Assembly (NCBI RefSeq): GCF_003352165.1
Contig: NZ_CP029176.1
Coordinates: 2,418,001-2,482,000, forward strand
From: Acidibrevibacterium fodinaquatile
Lineage (GTDB): Bacteria; Pseudomonadota; Alphaproteobacteria; Acetobacterales; Acetobacteraceae
Length of the DNA stretch: 64,000 nt
Reading direction: 5' to 3'
In this document: positions 59,994 to 64,000 of the stretch, piece by piece
Numbering within the stretch: position 1 is the stretch's first letter
Layout of the letters: the number at the start of each line of letters is the position of its first letter
Notes under the pieces: model-generated
Database searches by the model: none
What the model was told of the DNA's origin: nothing
Seen by the model: only the letters and a program-made list of their open reading frames with translations
Translations under genes and position numbers: made by a program

Positions 59994-61730
59994 ATGGCGG
60001 CGGCGTTGGCGATGGTAGAATGTGACGTTTTGGTGGCGGGCTCTGGCGCCGGCGGGCTTGCCGCCGCCATCACGGCGCGCAAGCTCGGGCTCGAGGTGAT
60101 CGTCGCCGAAAAGGCCGCGGTCTATGGCGGCACCACCGCACGTTCGGGCGGCTGGCTCTGGATTCCGGGCAATCCCCTGGCGCGCGAGGCCGGCATTGCC
60201 GACGATGCGGCCGCGGCCCGGCGCTATCTCGCGCATGAGGCGGGCAATTTCTTCGACGCCGCGCGGGTCGATGCATTTCTCGCCGCAGGCCCCGAGATGG
60301 TGGCGTTTTTTCAGCGCGAAACCGCGGTGCAATTTGTGCTCGGCCCGCAATTTTCCGACTATCACCCCGATGCGCCGGGCGGGCTTGCGGGCGGGCGCTC
60401 GATTTGCGCCGCTCCCTTCGATGCCCGCGCGCTCGGGCCGGCGGCGCGCAACCTCCGCCCGCCGCTCCGCGAAATCACCTTTCTTGGCATGATGATCGGC
60501 TCTGGCGCCGAATTGCTGCATTTTTTCAACGTCACGCGCTCGCCGGTCTCGGCCGCTTATGTCGCCCGCCTCCTGCTTCGCTATGGCCGCGACCGGCTGT
60601 TTCACGGCCGCGCCATGCGCTTGACCAACGGCAACGCGCTCGCCGCTCGGCTCGCCAAATCGGCTTTCGATCTCGGGATCCCGCTTTGGCTTGCGGCGCC
60701 GGTCACCGAACTGATCCGCGAGGACGGCGCGGTGCGTGGCGCGATCGTGACACGCGCCGGCACGCCGGTTCGCGTCATGGCGCGCGCCGGCGTGGTGCTC
60801 GCCTGCGGCGGCTTTCCCCAGGATCGCGCCCGCCGCCAGGCCTTGTTCCCGCACGCCCCGACTGGGCGCGAGCATTTTTCGCCGGCGCCCGAGGAAAACA
60901 CCGGCGACGGGCTGCGCCTCGCGGCCGCGGCCGGCGCTGCCCTTACCCTCGATTTGCCCAACGCCGCCGCTTGGGTTCCGGTCTCGCGGGTGCCGCGGCG
61001 AGATGGCAGTTTCGGCGTCTTTCCGCATTTCATCGACCGCGCCAAGCCCGGGGTGATCGCCGTCACCCGCGCCGGCCTACGCTTTTGTAACGAGGCCAAT
61101 TCTTATCACGATTTCGTCCAGGCGATGCAGCGGACGATCCCGGCAGGGGAGGAATGCGCCGCCTTCCTCATCACCGACCACCCGACGCTGCGCCATTATG
61201 GGCTCGGCTTCGTCAAGCCCTTCCCGGTGCCGCTCGGCCCGGCGCTCCGTTCAGGCTATCTGTTGCGCGGGGAGAGTCTCGAGGCGCTCGCGGCCAAAGC
61301 CGGGATCGATGCCGCCGCCCTGGCGGCGACCATCGCCCGCTACAACGAGGCCGCCAAACGCGGCGAAGACCCCGCATTTGGCCGCGGCAGCACCGCCTAT
61401 AACCGCTATCTCGGTGATCCCAAGCACCAGCCGAATCCCTGCGTCGGCCCGCTCGCAACGCCGCCGTTTTACGCGATCAAGCTGGTACCCGGCGATCTCG
61501 GCACCTTCGCCGGGATCAGAAGTGACGCCGAGGCGCGCGTGCTCGATGACAGCGGCGCGCCGATCCCCGGGCTCTATGCCGCCGGCAACGATCTCGCGAG
61601 CATCATGGGAGGGAATTATCCCGGCGGCGGCATCACCCTGGGCCCGGCGATGACGTTCGGCTTCATCGCCGCGCGTCACATGGCGAAACGGCGGGCCATG
61701 GCGCCGACGCCAACGGCGGCGATGTCCTGA
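59994..61730 (+). CDS. FAD-dependent oxidoreductase, KstD/fumarate-reductase type
   Basis: A 578-residue flavoprotein. The FAD fold is VLVAGSGAGGLAAAITARKLG, EKAAVYGGTTARSGGWLWIPG follows, and the C-terminal FAD segment is PIPGLYAAGNDLASIMGGNY with PGGGITLGPAMTFGFIAARH. It belongs to the 3-ketosteroid dehydrogenase/fumarate-reductase family that oxidises or reduces carbon-carbon bonds next to a carbonyl. The substrate is unknown; the location suggests an aromatic or alicyclic acid. A GGGGAGG ribosome-binding site precedes the ATG. Its tail overlaps the IclR gene tail by 68 bp. Confidence 0.87.
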   Translation: MAAALAMVECDVLVAGSGAGGLAAAITARKLGLEVIVAEKAAVYGGTTARSGGWLWIPGNPLAREAGIADDAAAARRYLAHEAGNFFDAARVDAFLAAGPEMVAFFQRETAVQFVLGPQFSDYHPDAPGGLAGGRSICAAPFDARALGPAARNLRPPLREITFLGMMIGSGAELLHFFNVTRSPVSAAYVARLLLRYGRDRLFHGRAMRLTNGNALAARLAKSAFDLGIPLWLAAPVTELIREDGAVRGAIVTRAGTPVRVMARAGVVLACGGFPQDRARRQALFPHAPTGREHFSPAPEENTGDGLRLAAAAGAALTLDLPNAAAWVPVSRVPRRDGSFGVFPHFIDRAKPGVIAVTRAGLRFCNEANSYHDFVQAMQRTIPAGEECAAFLITDHPTLRHYGLGFVKPFPVPLGPALRSGYLLRGESLEALAAKAGIDAAALAATIARYNEAAKRGEDPAFGRGSTAYNRYLGDPKHQPNPCVGPLATPPFYAIKLVPGDLGTFAGIRSDAEARVLDDSGAPIPGLYAAGNDLASIMGGNYPGGGITLGPAMTFGFIAARHMAKRRAMAPTPTAAMS

Positions 61731-62514
61731 CCGGCCCCCGCTCGGCGCCGAGCCCGCGCGAGAGCGCGTTCGCATAGGCGAGAATAGCCGCGATCTGCGT
61801 GCTGTCCGGGCTGAGATCGACGAGGCCCGAGGGGCCGATCGCGGTCACCACGAACTGGATCTGCCCGCCATGGTCGAAAACCGGGGCGCTGATCGCACTC
61901 ACCCCGGGAACCGGCGCCCCGGCGGTGCTGGCATAGCCGGTCTCGCGCACCCGCGCGACCATTTCGCGCACGTCCTCGAGCCGCATGCCGGCGGCGACGC
62001 GCTGGCTATGCGCCGGATTGGCAAGCTCGGCCGCAATCATGTCCTCGACCAGGGCCGGCGCGGCAAAGGCGGCGAAGACCCAGCCGGTCGCGGTGCCGGT
62101 GAGGGAAAACACCGTCCCGGCGCGGACATTGGCGTGCACTTGCGTTGCCGCCTCATGCACCTGCACGACCGTCGGGCCGTGATCGCCCCACACGGTGATC
62201 GCCACCATCAGATCGAGCTGGTCGGAAAGTTGACCGATGGTTTCAGCGGCCATGCGGAGCGGGTCGAGCCCCCTGAGACGCGCGAGGCCGAGGCGGAGCG
62301 CGAAGGGGCCGAGGCGATAACGCCCGGAGGCACCATCCTGCTCGACGAGGCCGAGCTTGCGTAGGCTAACGAGATAGGCATGCGCCTGCGCCGGGGTAAT
62401 CGCGGCTTCGGCGGCGAGGTCGCGCAGCATCGCCGCCCGTCCGGCGCCCATCAGCGCCTCCAGGATCCGCCCGGCAATCTCGACCGACTGTACACCCCGG
62501 CCACGAACCGTCAT
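61663..62514 (-). CDS. IclR-family transcriptional regulator
   Basis: A 283-residue regulator. The winged helix-turn-helix is VEIAGRILEALMGAG then AMLRDLAAEAAITPAQAHAYLVSLRKLGLVEQD (about 10-65). The effector domain (about 85-250) has TVFSLTGTATGWVFAAFA and the C-terminal GVSAISAPVFDHGGQIQFVV. IclR proteins often control aromatic catabolism. It is convergent with the KstD-like gene, with a 68-bp coding overlap, and separated from fae by 94 bp holding a strong hairpin. Confidence 0.92.
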   Translation of the reverse strand: MTVRGRGVQSVEIAGRILEALMGAGRAAMLRDLAAEAAITPAQAHAYLVSLRKLGLVEQDGASGRYRLGPFALRLGLARLRGLDPLRMAAETIGQLSDQLDLMVAITVWGDHGPTVVQVHEAATQVHANVRAGTVFSLTGTATGWVFAAFAAPALVEDMIAAELANPAHSQRVAAGMRLEDVREMVARVRETGYASTAGAPVPGVSAISAPVFDHGGQIQFVVTAIGPSGLVDLSPDSTQIAAILAYANALSRGLGAERGPVRTSPPLASAPWPAVSPCDARR

Positions 62515-62558
62515 CGCCGCACGTTAGCAGTCTGTCGGATCAGGGTCACCCCGCACGA

Positions 62559-62591
62559 CACCGCGCGCCGCGGCAATCCCGGCGCGCGGTG
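62559..62591. other. Perfect 12-bp hairpin after fae
   Basis: CACCGCGCGCCG (62559-62570) and CGGCGCGCGGTG (62580-62591) form a perfect stem around a 9-base loop, 18 bases past the fae stop. There is no T-run, so it may be a Rho-assisted terminator or an mRNA-stabilising structure. Confidence 0.5.
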
Positions 62592-62608
62592 AGAGCGACG
62601 GCGCTCGT

Positions 62609-63115
62609 TCAGGCGGCGAAGGGGTGGGAGACGCTGTTGCGCTGCTGCACCACCTGCGCGGCCTTGGGCTCGCCGCGGACGGCGCGGGCGATCGCCTCCT
62701 TGGTCGCGCGATAGTTGAAATCCTGGATCTTCTTGTCATCCGCCGCCAGCCAGTGGATGAAGACGCCGACGCAGATGAAAAGATCATCCGCTTCGCTCTC
62801 CGGGATCACCCCTTCCGCGACACTGTCCGCCACCGCCTTGGCCACCGCGTGCTGCGCCGGGCCGAACATCTGCACCGCCTGTTTCGCGCCCTTGATCGTC
62901 ACCTTGTTGAACATCACCGTCGCCGGCTTGCACAGAAGATTGGGCGCGACCACCGCGAGCAGCGAGGTGAACCCGTCCTTGTTGTTGACCAACGCGTTGC
63001 AGAACGCCGTCTCCGCCGCGCTGCCGCGCGGGCCGATCAGCAAATCGATATGCGCAACCTCATTGCCGTCGCCGACCAGCGATTCGCCGACCATGACCTT
63101 GGTGATGGATGCCAT
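62609..63115 (-). CDS. fae: Formaldehyde-activating enzyme
   Basis: A 168-residue protein that condenses formaldehyde with tetrahydromethanopterin to methylene-H4MPT. The family pattern is complete: [39 protein letters not shown], the active-site histidine in the first of these, and [20 protein letters not shown] with [12 protein letters not shown]. The ATG at 63115 has a strong GGAGGAGG site. Fae is a marker for H4MPT-linked C1 oxidation, seen in methylotrophs and in some other proteobacteria that only need to detoxify formaldehyde. Confidence 0.96.
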   Translation of the reverse strand: MASITKVMVGESLVGDGNEVAHIDLLIGPRGSAAETAFCNALVNNKDGFTSLLAVVAPNLLCKPATVMFNKVTIKGAKQAVQMFGPAQHAVAKAVADSVAEGVIPESEADDLFICVGVFIHWLAADDKKIQDFNYRATKEAIARAVRGEPKAAQVVQQRNSVSHPFAA

Positions 63116-63202
63116 GATGTTCCTCCTCCCTTTAGGATGAATAACCGAAGGCCGGATCATGTCAGCCCAAGAGCCGCAGTTCAACAGCGCAATTCAATGG
63201 GA

Positions 63203-64000
63203 TCATCGAAGAAGCCGTTCAGCGAACAGGCTGGCGACGGTGAGGTCGGCCGAGGTGCCGGGATTGATCGCGGCGGCCTTGAGGGCGGCATCCCAGGCGA
63301 GCAGCGCCGGCAATAGCGCGCGCGGGTCAGGCGCCGCCGCCAGCCGCGCCGGCCACCGCGCCGCTTCGCGCCGCAGCGATTCGGCCACCGTCTCGCCATG
63401 CTTGCGCCGGACGTGGCTATCGGGGAAGGCTGCGAGAAAAGCGAGATAGGCTGCGAGCGCCGGCCATTCCCGCCCCCGCGCCGCCGCCAGCGCGGGCAGG
63501 CCGAGCGTAAACACATCCGCAAAATCGGTGACCCATTGCCGGGCGATGAGATCACGGGGTGCTGCGTCCGCCATCGCTTCGGAAAGCAAAACCCGCGCCG
63601 GCGCGCGCACGTCATGGCGCGGCGCGGTGCCGAGCCCGCCGGGAGCGGCAAGCGCGATCGCACGAAAGACCAAAGCCGCGTCCGCGAGATCGGCTGCCGC
63701 CAAAACCCGCCCGACGCCCGCGCGCAAATCCCCCCCCTGCTCCGCCGCCATCGCGAGCGGCGCGGCAAGCAGCACGATGCCGAGATTGGTGTTTTGTCCG
63801 ACCGCATCGCGAGTCGCCGCAACGGCATCATAAATCCGCGCGCCAAGCGGCGCCCCGGGTTGCGTCAGCGCCGGCGCGGCAGCCTCGGCGGAACGCGTGA
63901 AATCAGCGACCATCATGCCATGCCCGGCGCGGAAGCAGTGGACATTCCCAGGCTTGGGCGCCGCGAGTTCGGCGGCGCACGCGGCCCGAAACGCCGCCGC
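63203..64000 (-). CDS. CitG-like triphosphoribosyl-dephospho-CoA synthase family, 5' end beyond window
   Basis: The open frame runs from the end of the window (minus strand) without a stop, giving at least 265 residues. The first part, ELAAPKPGNVHCFRAGHGMM, is the CitG family signature; NTNLGIVLLAAPLA, the TDFADVFTLG segment and NPGTSADLTVASLF follow. CitG makes the citrate-lyase cofactor precursor, but a subgroup is linked to fae and H4MPT genes and is thought to take part in cofactor synthesis there. There is no citrate lyase here, so the H4MPT link is the better reading. Confidence 0.82.
   Translation of the reverse strand, partial: AAAFRAACAAELAAPKPGNVHCFRAGHGMMVADFTRSAEAAAPALTQPGAPLGARIYDAVAATRDAVGQNTNLGIVLLAAPLAMAAEQGGDLRAGVGRVLAAADLADAALVFRAIALAAPGGLGTAPRHDVRAPARVLLSEAMADAAPRDLIARQWVTDFADVFTLGLPALAAARGREWPALAAYLAFLAAFPDSHVRRKHGETVAESLRREAARWPARLAAAPDPRALLPALLAWDAALKAAAINPGTSADLTVASLFAERLLR

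Overview
This window is high-GC DNA with a dense, operon-rich layout in which many stop and start codons overlap. The gene content points to an aerobic, flagellated alphaproteobacterium, most likely of the Rhodospirillales/Acetobacteraceae group. The evidence is COQ9 beside rpsU, an aa3-type cytochrome oxidase operon with SURF1 and DUF983, a bacterial Mic60 in a hem cluster, and flagellar genes with a FlbD-like regulator. The family-level assignment is inference. I saw no rRNA, tRNA, CRISPR array, transposase or prophage.

Layout. 1-4.7 kb: housekeeping genes (MaoC-like dehydratase, rpsU, def, COQ9, clpB). 4.7-6.3 kb: a secreted CHAP-domain protein flanked by two direct copies of a roughly 106-bp palindromic repeat, one interrupted by a 122-bp three-hairpin insert. 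6.3-13.2 kb: a metallo-beta-lactamase-fold sulfur-type hydrolase and glutathione synthetase, then the little-understood trio of transglutaminase, alpha-E protein and circularly permuted ATP-grasp, then an M32 carboxypeptidase. 13.2-18.9 kb: cytochrome c oxidase operon (ctaC, ctaD, ctaB, small CoxF-like protein, ctaE, DUF983, SURF1) with no ctaG/cox11. 19-29 kb: flagellar operon (fliF, fliG, fliH, fliN, flbD-like, flhA, flhF, flhG, SGNH hydrolase). 29.1-33.2 kb: hemC, hemD, Mic60, HemY. 33.2-36.2 kb: tsaD, rlmJ, gpsA.

36.2-46.6 kb is a complete reductive pyrimidine-catabolism locus. It has an ABC importer, N-carbamoyl-beta-alanine amidohydrolase, PreA and PreT on the minus strand, and a RutR-like TetR regulator, dihydropyrimidinase and dUTPase on the plus strand. 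A near-consensus RutR operator lies between the two arms. Together these genes would import pyrimidines, reduce them, open the ring and release the beta-amino acid, CO2 and ammonia.

46.7-53.1 kb: a GT39-like membrane glycosyltransferase, a KimA-like APC transporter, a LysR regulator, UppP and an SGNH hydrolase. 53.1-62.5 kb: homogentisate catabolism (hmgA, fahA) with a DUF2783 protein, an MhpA-like flavin hydroxylase, an MBL-fold protein lacking part of its metal site, an orphan Tat-exported binding protein, a KstD-like flavoprotein and an IclR regulator. 62.6-64 kb: formaldehyde-activating enzyme (fae) and a CitG-like protein that runs off the window end, indicating tetrahydromethanopterin-linked C1 metabolism.

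The most unusual items are the CHAP-flanking repeats and their nested three-hairpin insert, the RutR operator and the hydA-dut coupling, the ATP-grasp/alpha-E/transglutaminase trio, the terminator-like hairpin at the very start of the rpsU leader, and a terminator-associated sequence found after two unrelated operons.
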